Shown one piece after another: positions 50,043-61,126 of a stretch of 64,000 nt of DNA (positions within the stretch are counted from its first letter, which is position 1; the number at the start of each line of letters is the position of its first letter). Source of the stretch: Phalacrocorax aristotelis (lineage: Eukaryota; Chordata; Aves; Suliformes; Phalacrocoracidae); contig NC_134276.1 of NCBI RefSeq assembly GCF_949628215.1, forward strand, positions 134,106,125-134,170,124. The letters are read 5' to 3'. The notes under the pieces are model-generated. The model was not told the DNA's origin. It made no database searches and was given only the letters and a program-made list of their open reading frames with translations. The translations under genes and the position numbers were made by a program.

Positions 50043-50410
50043 TATGGAGTGATTCAAAATATGCATTTGGGATAGTCCATGCACATGGGTCTATCTGGAA
50101 AGAAAAAGAATTGTTGTCAGTTCAAGGATCACCTATTAAATACAAGGAAGAAATTCTCCAACTTCTACAAGATATTCAGAAACCTAAGGAAGTGGTGATA
50201 ATGCATTGCAAAGCACATCAGTTCGGACAAACTGCAATAAATGTGGATAATCAATTGGCTGATAAAACTGCTAAAGAGGTGGCTGAACAAGGCATCCTTG
50301 TATTGGTACCAGTAAAACAGGTGAAGTTCCCAAGTTTGAAACCTAGCTATAGGGAGACAGACCAACAATCGGCATCATTGTTGAAAGCAACCACAGAGAG
50401 GGTTGGTTGA
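50043..50410 (+). pseudogene. ERV RNase H, C-terminal part
   Basis: It continues the interrupted gene directly after the LTR with WSDSKYAFG (third catalytic Asp). It then has VIMHCKAHQ (His motif) and NVDNQLADKTAKEVAEQ (last Asp motif) within the open frame 50111-50410. This half is nearly undamaged to a TGA at about 50408. Flanked upstream by the LTR insertion and downstream by integrase. Confidence 0.85.
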
Positions 50411-50778
50411 TAACTACCACAGGACGAGTCATTGTTACACCACAGGTAATGACTGAAGTTGTAAAGAAGGGACATGAGGAAACACACTGGGGTAGTGAAG
50501 CCATGATTTGTAGCCTTCAAAATTTTATGTGTGTGGATGACTAGAATAGTAAAGTCTGTAACAGCAAAATGCCCCATTGATTTAATAAAATAATCCCATG
50601 AACAGGAAAAGACTTCCCCCAGGGACCACTAGGCAAGGAAATTCCCCTGGCGATTATTGGCAAATTGATTTTTCTGAGTTACCAAAACAAAATGGTTATA
50701 GATATCTCCTGCTATTGATTGATACGTTCTCAGGATGGCTGGAAGCCTTCCCTCGTTGCACCAGCAAAGCTGGGAAGT
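50411..50778 (+). pseudogene. ERV integrase, truncated
   Basis: The N-terminal zinc-binding region shows His-x3-His (HEETH, about 50473-50487), but the following Cys pair is frameshifted near 50547-50570. The core begins with the first catalytic Asp motif (DYWQIDFSE, about 50652-50678) and the second conserved block (LIDTFSGW, about 50716-50740). The frame then stops at 50778, before the remaining catalytic residues. The rest of integrase and all of env are absent, replaced by LTR sequence. Confidence 0.82.
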
Positions 50779-51035
50779 AGCTAATTATTACTTAACTTAT
50801 TATTATAATAATCTTGATAACTTGTATACTGAATGTGAATTAATATGTATAACTGTTCCTGGAAATCTAATGAATATGTATATAACTGAGCAATATAAGC
50901 TTTGTCTGTTGTGACTTGTGGCATGCACGCTGGGAGGAATTATCCATCCCCTTTACATCCGGCGCCATAATAAAGAATGCCTGCTGCTTAATACTACATT
51001 GGTGTTATAGAGTTTTATTCCCAATTTCAGTGACA
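50779..51035 (+). mobile_element. 3' LTR of the ERV, U3-truncated (copy D)
   Basis: The right part of an LTR on the plus strand. It has TATATAAC at about 50880, GAGCAATATAAGCTTTGTC (50888-50906), an AATAAA polyadenylation signal at about 50970-50975, and the terminus CAGTGACA at 51028-51035. The promoter and R regions are related to the antisense LTRs A, B and C. At about 257 bp it is far shorter than copy B, and it starts directly after the integrase stop with no TG terminus. A single deletion therefore probably removed the end of pol, env and most of U3. Confidence 0.8.
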
Positions 51036-51418
51036 ATACACTTAACCATGACTGTAAGGCAGAAAAGCTACTATTTTTGTTTTAGCAGCTGGGGGCTCCT
51101 GAGCACAAGTTAAAGGCTTTCTGCCAGTTTTCTCCCCAGTGATTTGTTTACAGTTGGGCCCTTTACATCTGATAAAAATAAAGCTTTGAACGTCCTCACA
51201 AGACAAATTACAATTATTACAAATGAAAATACTAGTTGCAGATAGGTGTTAGAGTCCAGTACTCTCCTGACCAGTTTCTTTTAGATATTCCGTACATGGA
51301 GGGTGTAATGTTAAATATCAAATGTCTTAATAATGTCAAATTTAAAGACAGTTGATGTTCCGTGGGATTTCTGATTTAGTAGAGTGATACAAAATACACT
51401 GATGATGCCGTGAAAAGC
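51036..51418. other. Spacer between two LTRs, nothing recognised
   Basis: About 380 bases of AT-rich sequence with no coding or repeat motif seen. It may be original intron sequence between two separate insertions. Confidence 0.45.
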
Positions 51419-52207
51419 TGAAATCAGGACTCAATAGTCTGAATGACTATTAAGCAGTATCCTTTATTGCAGCGCTGGACGCACAGGGGAACACTCCTCC
51501 TAATGTGCGTACTGCAAGTCGTGATGGACAAAGCTTATATTGCTCAGTTAAATATATATACATTAGCTTTCCTGGAACTAATTATAATACTTGCATCTTA
51601 ATTACCCATGCGTTTTAAGTCCCTTAGGAGCACCTGAAGAGGTATCAGGTGGTCTCTGGTGGTCTCTAGTGGTTTGCTGAAGGGGTGGTTTTTTGGTGTC
51701 CTTTCCATGAATGCTGAGTCCTTCTTCCACGTATGGTCATGAGTTGGCCCATCCAGTAATCTTGTCACAGTGTATTGCAAGGTGTGTTGGTTTCAACTGG
51801 TGTTCTGACTCTTATCTAGATGGAGATGTCCTTAGTTCCTTTTGTCTTGGTTTGACTGGCTCCTGCTGCTAGGTTGTTTGCGTCCCTCCAGGACATTCCC
51901 CATCAGGCTTGCAAAGATTATGTGCTTGAGTGCATTCTTGCCTGAGGCCCCTTACAACAGTGGCAGTCGTGAGGCTGTTGCATGTTTGTCCTGGGTGCTT
52001 CTGAGTGGAACCTCAGGGATCATGGGCTGGTTTCCAGACAGGAGTTTGGTGACATTGCAATACTGCAGAGGTGGTCTTCTGGTAGGAGTTTGGTAGTTCT
52101 CCAGTGTCCTTATCTTTATGGTTCTGTACATCTGCATTGTAAATTTTATTTAGGCGCTTCTTGTCTTGAAGCCTTTCTGACTCCCCCAAACCAAAAAGTT
52201 TTAGTCA
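51419..52207 (-). mobile_element. Endogenous retrovirus LTR, antisense (copy C)
   Basis: A minus-strand LTR of the same subfamily as copy A, with GAGCAATATAAGCTTTGTC and AATAAA in order. A and C agree almost base for base over long stretches. Copy C contains blocks missing from A: about 110 bases near 51613-51720 (with a 10-bp repeat GGTGGTCTCT) and about 70 bases near 52018-52085. Similarity to A stops at about 52207, so the right end (U3 start) is truncated or replaced. It has the same orientation as A, 42 kb away. Confidence 0.82.
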
Positions 52208-53898
52208 CAACAGCTCTAACTGTATCACTGAAAACACAACACAAATGTAAGTTACACTTAGCAAAATATAGGAATTGCAATTGCAGTTCAATCCTAATAC
52301 CAATGTGATTCCTATTACTGAGTTTTGCAATATGCTCACTGTCATGATGCTGGGTGTCCCCAGTCGGGAAGGAATACATGAGTTGAAGGCAGCTCAAGCC
52401 CGTTGCTCTCGTTGAAATTATTCTATCGTTCAACTTCTATACTTTGTGTTGGGCTGAGCCATGTAATCACTTCCCACATGCAAGTCTGGCTAACTCAAGG
52501 AGACATTCACGCTCTTTTAATGAACTCAGGGAGAAACATTTAAACCACCAGCTGATCCACTCAACTGTTGATAGCTGCTTATCTGAAACAAAGACCACCA
52601 TCTAGTCCCCTTGGTGTTGAGATAAAGTCAGCTTCTTTGCAACAGCTGTGGTCAGTCACACCCTGCATTATTCCCTGAGTTCCATGGGCCATCCTTGCCC
52701 ATCTCCAGGAGCCTTCTTCAAGGAGAGTCACGTTCTGCCTCTACGTGTTTAGTCGGTTACAAAATGATGCAATACTCTGATAACCCACACTCCTGACTCC
52801 TTCGAATTCATACAGTGAGATGGACTTAAAATCAACACAGAGGACAAAAAACCTGCCAGCCTGGTTATCACAGGTGATCAAGAGAAAACCTGTGCTATAA
52901 TGTATTAAGACCCAGTGAGATACAGCTCCAAAGGAAGTGGCAGGGTGTCTTTGCTCTATGTAGGGAAACAGACTCTTTTTGCTAATTGACAAATGAAAGT
53001 GCCAAATGTGGGCCTTCGATTCGATGTTGGTGCTTATTTGCTGGTAGTTCTGAAGCTGCACTGTGTAAACCAGTGTGCTGATTTTCACTGGCACTTCAGC
53101 TCAGGAACTGTCATTTCTCAGTCTTGTTCTCCTTTCTGTCCTCATTTGTCCTGCAGAGGTTAAAAAGTAACAATGGATAAACCTGGATACTTTTTACTGA
53201 GAGACCTCCTCTAGAGCTGAACTACATCTAAAACTAAACCGAAGTGTAGATCAAAATCTTGGCTAGGACATGGGAGTAGGTGATCAATTGGAAATTTCCC
53301 CCCCCTCCCCCATTCTAAAGCTCAGCAAAGCCTACAGAATATGATGTCTTCCTAGAACTATTGTGTAACATCTGAAGCTCAGTGAGAGTGGAAGAGAATG
53401 ACTGGGATATCTCATGTAAAGTGACTTTCAGGGATCAGCTCATTAGATATTTGCTAAGTGGAGGAGGATTTCCATTAAATTTACTGCTAATTTATGAAAA
53501 TTATTTGCACAGATAGAATACTCTGGTTATTTTGGTTAATAATTAGCCTCTAAAAATAGCACAGCTCTACTTTTTAATCTGAGTTTCATCTTACTGCCTG
53601 ATACTGAGAAAGGGCCTAAAAATAACTGGGTTTGGATTAGCACTTTCTGGTTCTTTTTCCCTGTCACTAGAGTCATTCAAAATTATGATGGGGCAGGGAA
53701 GAGGCTGTCCAGTGGTACAGCTACCTCCCCTATAAGAAAGAGATCATGAGCCTTGATAATGGGGGCTGTAGCCCCCTCCCTTTTCTCAACAGATTTTCAT
53801 ACACTTGTGAGGGTGAAGTAAAGTAGTTTTAAAGTACCAAGCTATTTTTGTTTCTTTCCACTGTGTGTCCATCTTGAGGAGCTTCTTGTATATCACTT

Positions 53899-53940
53899 GT
53901 AATTTATTTGTACATCACTGGAATTTATTTGCACATCACT
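53899..53940. repeat. Tandem duplication of a 21-bp unit
   Basis: Two 21-bp copies, 53899-53919 and 53920-53940, sharing AATTTATTTG and ACATCACT with two or three differences. Confidence 0.9.
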
Positions 53941-54681
53941 GGAACCATGATTCTGTTCAGGCAGGCAGGCACTTATGCAGCATCTATGATAGCAGCAACC
54001 AATAAGAAAAATACAATAGAAAGTTCACACTTCTCTGGCTTTGTAGCTTCATAACTAACTCTATGCAATGATCTGGAACAAACTCTTCCTCTTCACTGCA
54101 CTCAACTTTGATATTTTCAGTTCAGGCTCCTATAACTTCTGTTGCTATTTCTACAACAAGCTGTGCCCAGTGATATGAAGCATTTTAAAGTAATCTGGCA
54201 CATGAATATCTCTCTTCACTTGGAGATGAGTAAAAATCACCAGTCACATTTACATTTCTGCTCACTGCTTCCAGATAACAGTACTATGTCTTTCCTGGCT
54301 TATAGTTGAAGGCAAAGTGAAAACAACTGCTAACAAAGCTAGGGTTTCATGCCTCAGAAAATGATCTTGTCCTTAAAAAGTTCCCCCCCCCCCCAAGAGC
54401 TAAATTGCCTAGTTATCCTTAAAATACAACTAACTACCATCTGTTAACAGGCCCCTAATGGTCTGACTATAGATCCCTATGCACCATTCTTGGCTTCATA
54501 GCAATGATGTTAAATAGTCTGTAATTCAGAATTTATGTGGAGTTACATCAGTTTACCTGGGTGACCCACCACACATTATGGGGCTTCTTTTATAGGGCCT
54601 TGCACACTGAATTGGACTCTGCATAGAAAAGGCAGTCTTTTTATTCCCCAGTGCAGTCTATCTACACTGTGAACTATGCTG

Positions 54682-54725
54682 TAGAAAAGAAGTATTAAGG
54701 TGCTAGAAAAGAAGTATAAAGGTGA
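54682..54725. repeat. Tandem duplication of a 22-bp unit
   Basis: Two 22-bp copies, 54682-54703 and 54704-54725, differing at two positions (TATTAAGG against TATAAAGG, and the last base). Confidence 0.93.
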
Positions 54726-56810
54726 TACAGATGAGTCGCCTCTGATGCACATAGAAGGGAAGGAGCAAATAAGGGCAGTACAGTGAGAAACCTATATCTT
54801 CCTCCCAGGTAGTCCAACTAGTTTGTGCAAAGGCAGTCCTAGAAAACTGCCAAATTATTTATTGAGCCCAACATTACAGGAGCAAAAGGAACTGAATCAT
54901 GAGTTGCTAAATAACAATATAGGCTTTGAGCTACTCCCAGGGAAACATAGCACAGAACAATTTCTTTATCCTATTTAATTGCGAAGTGCCAAATCTACCC
55001 AAGGAGCAGAGCACATCACTCACCAGGAACCTTGAACTATCAGTGTTCATATGCACACAGGAAGAACTATTACCCTTGTTCCAGCTACTTCCTCACAGTA
55101 CCCAGATGCCCTAGAATTAGTGCTGGATTGACAGGACTTGAATGTTCCACTCAAGACAGCCAAACATAAATCTGATGGTTTCCATCCCCCCTCAGAAAAT
55201 GAGGCAAGACTGGTGCTAATTGACTACTTGTATTGCAGAATACAAGGGGAAGGGAAAGACTTAACAACTGTAGTTTAAGCCAGTACTGTTCCAGCGATAT
55301 GACACCTTTGCAGCCCCTCACTCTGCAATGCCAAACCTCATCATGGGAGTTAGAAGTGGTAGTGTGAGTTCGGCCCCTGAAAAGCACAACATAGCTGAAG
55401 TATTACTTGTTGTTGGTATAGAATTGCTTGCCTGATCAGGCCAGATGGGCTATTTAAATGTCAGTATCAGTGTAAGGAGTAAGCATTTAATGTTAACAAT
55501 TGTCACTACCAAATATAGAGGTGACTCTGCAATGAATGCCCAGGAATGAAACTGGTACGGTTTATTTTTAGATTGCTTGAGCTGGTGACCAATATTTTTA
55601 AATCAACTGGAAGATCTGATGCATTTAATTAATGCAGAAATATTTCTTCCTCTTCTGCAACTCCCTGTAAGGCAAATCAGAAATAAAATGATACTAAACT
55701 TGGAAAAGCTCTTTATTTCCCAGGGGCTATAGCCTAATTCAAATGGAAAATTCTGTTCTTTTATCACTTTCAACAATAGACAGCCAATAAACGTACCTCA
55801 AACCTTCCCTCTGAACTACCACAAAAGCTAAGTCTCTAATAGCCCTGAACAACAGGCTATTTCCTCTTCTTCTGTCTGTGCATCTTGACTGCTTTTGTTC
55901 TAGAGAGTTTTGGATGTGGTGCTGCAAAGAGAAGCGATCTGTCAAAACTCCTGAAAACCAGAAATCTCAGAAGGAAAATCTGTTGCAGGAAAACACAACA
56001 TAGTTTATACCTACTGGGTATTTTTCTGGAAAATTGAGTGGAAGAAAAGGAGAAGTATTCTGTGGTGATCAGCCAATTTAAGTGCTCCCTAGCCTTTAAT
56101 GGCTATTTTAGGTATAAGGTGTATTTCAAATTTTGGTAGAAATAATACCAATTATGTAACATGGCTGGCAATAACATTCTTAGCTCTCACGGTTGACCTC
56201 AGTTTTTGATTTTTAATTCCCATGATGATGATATCAGAATTTCAACCGGTCAACATTGATAGGCAGAGGACCACTCATTAAGGCATCTTCCTGGTTTTCA
56301 CTACTCATGTCTCAGCTTCCACCAAATAATCATAGAATGATGAAATTAAAAAAAATTCTCACCTTCTTTAGTCAGAAAAGGAGAGGCTTAAAACAATAGG
56401 AAGGCAGGAAGGACTTTTTTTAATCATTTGGTTTTATTTGCCTTTTATATATCCTTAAAAGGGGTGGGATGCCCCAGTGTAAAGCATGAACTTGCAGTGT
56501 TACCATGTCAGACATAGCTGAGATCAGAAGCTGCAACCTGCAAGAGCCGCTGGCCTTGTGAGGCTGCTAGTTGCCATTTGTGCTGCTCTGTGATCTACGC
56601 ACCAGAGTCAACTTTTTAGACTGGATTCTGAAAGGCTGCTGTAACATGCAACAACCAAAAAACCCATACTTCTTAGCAAGGCACCAAATTCAGAAGACCT
56701 CTGTTAGAAAGCATGCTGTTCCTAACTGTCCTGATATACGGTATTCAGCCAGAAAACATCTTAGAAGTCTAGAATGTCTCTCAGAAACACCATAGCCTTG
56801 ATGGTCTAGC

Positions 56811-57378
56811 CATTATTTCTCAGCCTGCCAGTTACTGGTGCAACTGTACCGGTGGTGCAACTGTACCAGCAGTGCAGCGTGGCTATCATAAAAAGAAGAG
56901 ACAAATGCTTGTAGTGTGTGACTCTCTGCTAAAAGGCACTGAGGCACCCATCTGCCAACCTGACAGGGAGTCACAAGAGGTTTGCTCCCTTCTGGAAGCA
57001 AAGTACCAAGACATTGCTGAGAGGGTGCCACAGCTTGCCAGGAGCACAGATTACTCTTCCATGTGGGCACACATGATGCTATAAGCTAGAGCCTGGGCAG
57101 AACCAAGGAAAGCTATAAAGCAAGTGAAAAATATTGATGCCCAAGTCATCTTCTCCTCTATTTTACCAGTTGGAGAAAAATGGGCAGCCAATAATGGACA
57201 AATAATGCAAATCATTTCTCGGCTATGTGGCTGGTGCCATTGTGAGGGTTTTGGCTTTTATGACAACAGGAACTTCCCCAGGAACTGTAGCCGTTAGGGA
57301 GGGATGGAATGCACCTGTCTAGAAGTGGCAAGGGAATCTTTGGCAGCATGCTGGCCAACTTGGTGAGGTGGGCTTTAA
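56811..57378 (+). pseudogene. CR1 ORF1 remnant with esterase-like domain
   Basis: The translation contains VVCDSLLKGTEAPICQPD (56911 on), then EVCSLLEAKYQDIAERVPQL. These match the GDSL-esterase-like C-terminal half of CR1 ORF1, in which a Gly-Asp-Ser-Leu nucleophile motif is expected. Here Gly is replaced by Cys. The end of ORF1 is recognisable as a SLAACWPTW...GGL-like reading near 57338-57378. Stops and frameshifts break the frame. CR1 copies rarely keep ORF1 because most are 5'-truncated, so this composite element was once close to full length. In an active CR1 the protein acts as a nucleic-acid-binding partner in retrotransposition. Confidence 0.75.
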
Positions 57379-57745
57379 ACTGAAGTACTGTGTACAGTTC
57401 TGGTCCCTGCTATACAAAAAAGATGCGGACAGGCTGGAAGGGGTCCAGAGAAGGGCCGCCGAGACGATCAAAGGACTGGGAAGCCTGCCATACGAGGATA
57501 GGCTAGGAGAACTGGGTTTGTTCAGCCTTGAGAAAAAAGGAGGCTTAGAAGGGATCTCATCAGCACGTACCAGTACTTAAAGGGTAGCTACAAAGAAGAC
57601 GGAGACTCCCATTTTACAGGGAGTCACATGGAGAGGACAAGGGGGAATGGACACGAGTTGCTCTTGGGGACATTCCGATTGGACATGAGAGGAAAATTTT
57701 TCACAGTGAGAACAGTCGACTGTTGGAATAATCTCCAATGCATGC
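57379..57745 (+). mobile_element. Misplaced CR1 ORF2 C-terminal fragment
   Basis: Directly after the ORF1 end, the sequence encodes the far C-terminal part of ORF2: [31 protein letters not shown], then [13 protein letters not shown], then a segment resembling RLDMRGKFFTV (about 57680). It stops near 57745 without the CR1 3' UTR or 8-mer tail. It is followed immediately by the start of ORF2. A piece that belongs at the 3' end therefore sits between ORF1 and ORF2. It cannot be a standard nested insertion, which would carry the tail. Confidence 0.75.
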
Positions 57746-59330
57746 AGCATGGAGAGTAAAGAGGAGGAACTAGAGAACTGTGTGCAGTTGCAGGGCTACG
57801 ATCTCATTTCAATTACAGCGACACGGTGAGCTAGCTCCCATGACTGGAATGCAGTCATGGATGGCTACGTACTTTTTAGGAAAGACAGGTGAGGTGGGGG
57901 AGTTGCTCTTTATGTAAGGGAGCAACTGGAACGTATTGAGCTCAGTCTAAGGATGGAGGAAGAACGAGCCAAGAGCTTATGGGTAAAAATTAAGGGGCAC
58001 GCGAATATGGGTGACACTGTTGTGGGCGTTCACTACAGGCTATCTGATCAGGAAGAGGAAGTTGACGAGGCCTTCTGGAGACAGGTGGAAGTAGCCTCAC
58101 AATCACAGGCCCTGGTTCTCATGGGGGACTTCAACCACTCTGATATTTGCTGGAGAAGAAACATGGCTAGGCAAACACAGTCCAGGAGGTTCCTGCAGAG
58201 CATCAGGGATAATTTTTTGACACAGGTGGTTGAGGAGCCAACGAAGCGAGATGTGCTGCTGGACCTTACACTAACAAAGAAGGTCTAGTTGGGGATGTGA
58301 GGGTTGGGGGTAGCCTTGGCTGCAGTGACCATGAGATGGTGTAGTTCAGGATCCTGCGTGGTAGAAGCAGGGTGTCAAGTAGGATTACAACCCTGGACTT
58401 CAGGAGAGCTGATCTGGCCTCTTCAAAGACCTGCTTGGAGCAATCCCATGGGTTAGGGCTCCAGAAGGTAGGGGGTGGTCCAAAAGGGCTGGTCAATATT
58501 CAAGTACCACTTCCTCCAAGCTCAAGGTCAGTACATCCCTGTGAGGAAGAAGACAAGCAAAGGAGCCGGGAGACCCACATGGATGAGCAAAGAGCTTCTA
58601 GAAAAACTCAAATGGGAGAAGGAGGCTTACAATATGTGGAAAAAGGGGCTGGCCACTTGGGAAGGATATAGGAAGGTTGTCAGGGTGTGCAGAGGTACAA
58701 CGAGGAAGGCCAAGGCCCTGTTGGAAGTAAATCTGGCAAGGGATGTCAAGGATAACAAGAAGGACTTCTTCAAATACATCAGTAGTAAAAGAAAGACTGG
58801 AGAAACTGTGGGCCCACTGCTGAACGAGGTTGGTGCCCTGGTGTTGCAGGATGCAGAGAAGGCAGAGTTACTGAATGCCTTCTTTGCTTCAGTCTTTACT
58901 GCTAAGACTAGCCCTCAGGCATCTCAGCCCCCAGAGGTAAGAGAGAAAATCTGGAGAAAGGAAGACTTCCCCTTGGCTGAGGAGGATTGGGTTAGAGATC
59001 ATTTAAGCAAACTGGCTCCTCACAAATCCATGGGCCCCATTGGGATGCACCTGCAAGTGCTGAGGGAGCTGACGGATGCTGTCGCTAAGCCACTCTGCAT
59101 CATCTTTCAAAGGTCATGGAGGACAGGAGAGGTGCCTGAGGACTAGAGGGTAGCCAATGTCACACTTCAAAAAGGGCAAGAAGGAGGACCTGTGAAACTA
59201 TAGGCCGGTCAGCCTCACCTCCATCCCCAGAAAGGTGATGGAACAGCTCATTCTGGAGGTCACCTCCAGGCATGTAGAGAAAAAGAAGGTTATCAGAAGT
59301 AGTCAACATGGATTCACCAAGGGGAGACGA
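57746..59330 (+). pseudogene. CR1 ORF2: endonuclease and start of reverse transcriptase
   Basis: The ORF2 start region (SMESKEEELENCVQLQGYDLISIT) leads into the apurinic-type endonuclease. It includes ALVLMGDFNHSDICW (about 58112-58156) and DLTLTKK (about 58262-58282), with stops at two places near 57825-57895. A frame shift after 58288 leads to the connecting region (58475-59146, 223 codons), including EKAELLNAFFASVF and LSKLAPHKSMGP. Reading ends in the reverse transcriptase at 'ggattcaccaaggggagacga'. There a second CR1 is inserted, and the gene resumes at 61127. Confidence 0.9.
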
Positions 59331-61126
59331 TGCTTTAAAATACATTGATGGCAAAAGGCAGGCTAAAAATATCATTGTCCATTGCTTGGTGGGAATGGTC
59401 ACCTCAAAAGCAGAGACATAGATAAGGCAGAGGCACTTAATGATTTCTTCACCTTGGCCTTCAACACTGATAGTGGGCTCAGGGACCCCCAGAGCCCTGG
59501 ACTAGTGAAGCATGACTGTGGGAGTCATAAACTCCTAATAAACCCTGAACTGGTGCAGGACTTGTTGCTCCAGCTAGATCCGTATAAGTCAATGGGCCTG
59601 ATGGGGTTAATCCAAGGGTATTTAAAGAGCTGGCTGATGTCATACAGAGACCTCTCTCAATGATTTTTAAAATCTTTTGGGAATCTGGAGAGATGCCAGT
59701 TGACTAGAAGCTGGCAAACATTGTCCCAGTCTCCCAGAAGGGCAACACGGATGACCCCGGTAACGACAGGCCCATCAGTCTCACTTCTGTGCCTGGTAAA
59801 ATTATGGAAAGGATTATTCTGGGAGTTACAGAAAAACACCTGAAAGATAATGCAGTCATTGGTCCTAGCCAGCACAGGTTCACTAGGGGAAAGTCCTGCC
59901 TAACAAATTTGATTTCCTTCTATGACAAGGTCACCCACCTAGTTGACCAAGGAAAGCCAGTCAATGTGATATTTTTGGATGTCAGTAAAGCTTTTGATAC
60001 TGTCTCTCACAGTATCTTCCTGGACAAAATGTCCAACGTACAGCTGCATGAACACGTAATGCAGTGGGTGAGCAGTTGGCTGATGGGTCGGGCTCAAAGG
60101 GTTGTAGTAAATGGGGTTACATTGGGCTGGCGGCCAGTCACTAGTGGGGTTCTGCAGGGATCCATCTTGGGGCCGGTACTCTTTAATCTCTTTGTTAATG
60201 ACTTGGATGCAGGACTTGGAGGAATACTAATTAAGTTTCCTGATGACACAAAATTGGGAGGAGCTGTTGACACTCCTGAGGGCAGAGAGGCCCTGCAGAG
60301 GGATCTGGACAGACTGGAGAGCTGGGCAATCACCAACTGTATGGAGTTTAGCAAGGGCAAGTGCCAGATTTTGCACCTGGGTCACAGCAACCCTGGATGT
60401 ACATAGTCTGGGGAACGAGAGGCTGGAGAGCAGCTCTGCAGAGAGGGACCTGGGGGTTCTGGTCAGTGGCAAGTTGAACATGAGCCAACAGTGTGCCCTG
60501 GCAGCCAAGAGGGCCAGCTGTGTCCTGGGGTGTATCAAGCACTGTATTGCTAGCCAGTCAAGGGAGGTGATTGTCCCGCTCTACTCGGCACTGGTGCAGT
60601 CTCACGTTGAGTACTGTGTGCAGTTTTGGGCACCACAGTATGTTAAGGATATAAAGGTACTAGAGAGTGTCAGAGAAGGGCTACAATGTTGGTGAAGGGT
60701 TTAGAGGAGAAACCATACAAGGAGCGACTAAAGTCACTTGCTTTGTTCAGCCTAGACAAGAGGAGACTGAGGGGAGACCTCATCACAGTCTTCTCACAAG
60801 GGGATGGGGAGGGACAGGCGCTGATCACTTCTCTGTGGTGACCAACGATAGGGCCTGAAGCAATGGCAAGAAGATGTGCCAGGGAGGTTTAGGCTGGATA
60901 TTAGGAAAAGGTTCTTCGCCCAGAGGGTGGTGGAGCACAGGAACAGGCTCCTCGAGGAGGTAGTCATGCCACCAAGCCTGACACTATTCAAGAAACACTT
61001 GGACAATGCCCTCAGAGATATGGTGTAAATTTGGGGTTGTCCTTCACAGGGACAGGAGTTGGACTTGACGATCCTTGTGGGTCCCTTCACAATCAGGATA
61101 TTCTATGACTCTATGATTCTGTGCTT
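59331..61126 (+). mobile_element. Second CR1 nested inside the first, with 5-bp duplication
   Basis: A different, 5'-truncated CR1 starts just after TGCTT (59331-59335) and ends ...CTATGACTCTATGATTCTG, followed by a second TGCTT (61122-61126). Its own ORF2 pieces run in order: KAEALNDFFTLAFN (about 59412), [34 protein letters not shown] (about 59975), [16 protein letters not shown], and a catalytic box reading FPDD (about 60236). Then comes the C-terminal domain to about 60990. Frames are 59382-59663, 59789-60406, 60243-60695 and others, with stops between. The host element continues in register on either side of it, which proves nesting. It is roughly 1.79 kb. Confidence 0.93.

Larger units (their letters stand above)
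52208..56810. other. Intronic sequence, no gene seen
   Basis: Mostly AT-rich. The first ~500 bases after LTR C might be retroviral internal sequence, but no frame supports it. A 117-codon minus-strand frame at 52741-53094 has no recognisable domain and is not called. Two short tandem duplications and a C12 run (54383-54394) are present. Confidence 0.45.

Noticed and set aside
45290-51035. Possibility that the ERV could be functional
   Set aside because: There are frameshifts in gag and pol, two altered catalytic motifs, an LTR insertion in RNase H, missing env, no 5' LTR and a truncated 3' LTR.
52741-53094. 117-codon minus-strand frame
   Set aside because: No recognisable domain, no retroviral motif despite the nearby LTR, and no exon-like boundaries seen. 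I could not distinguish it from chance.
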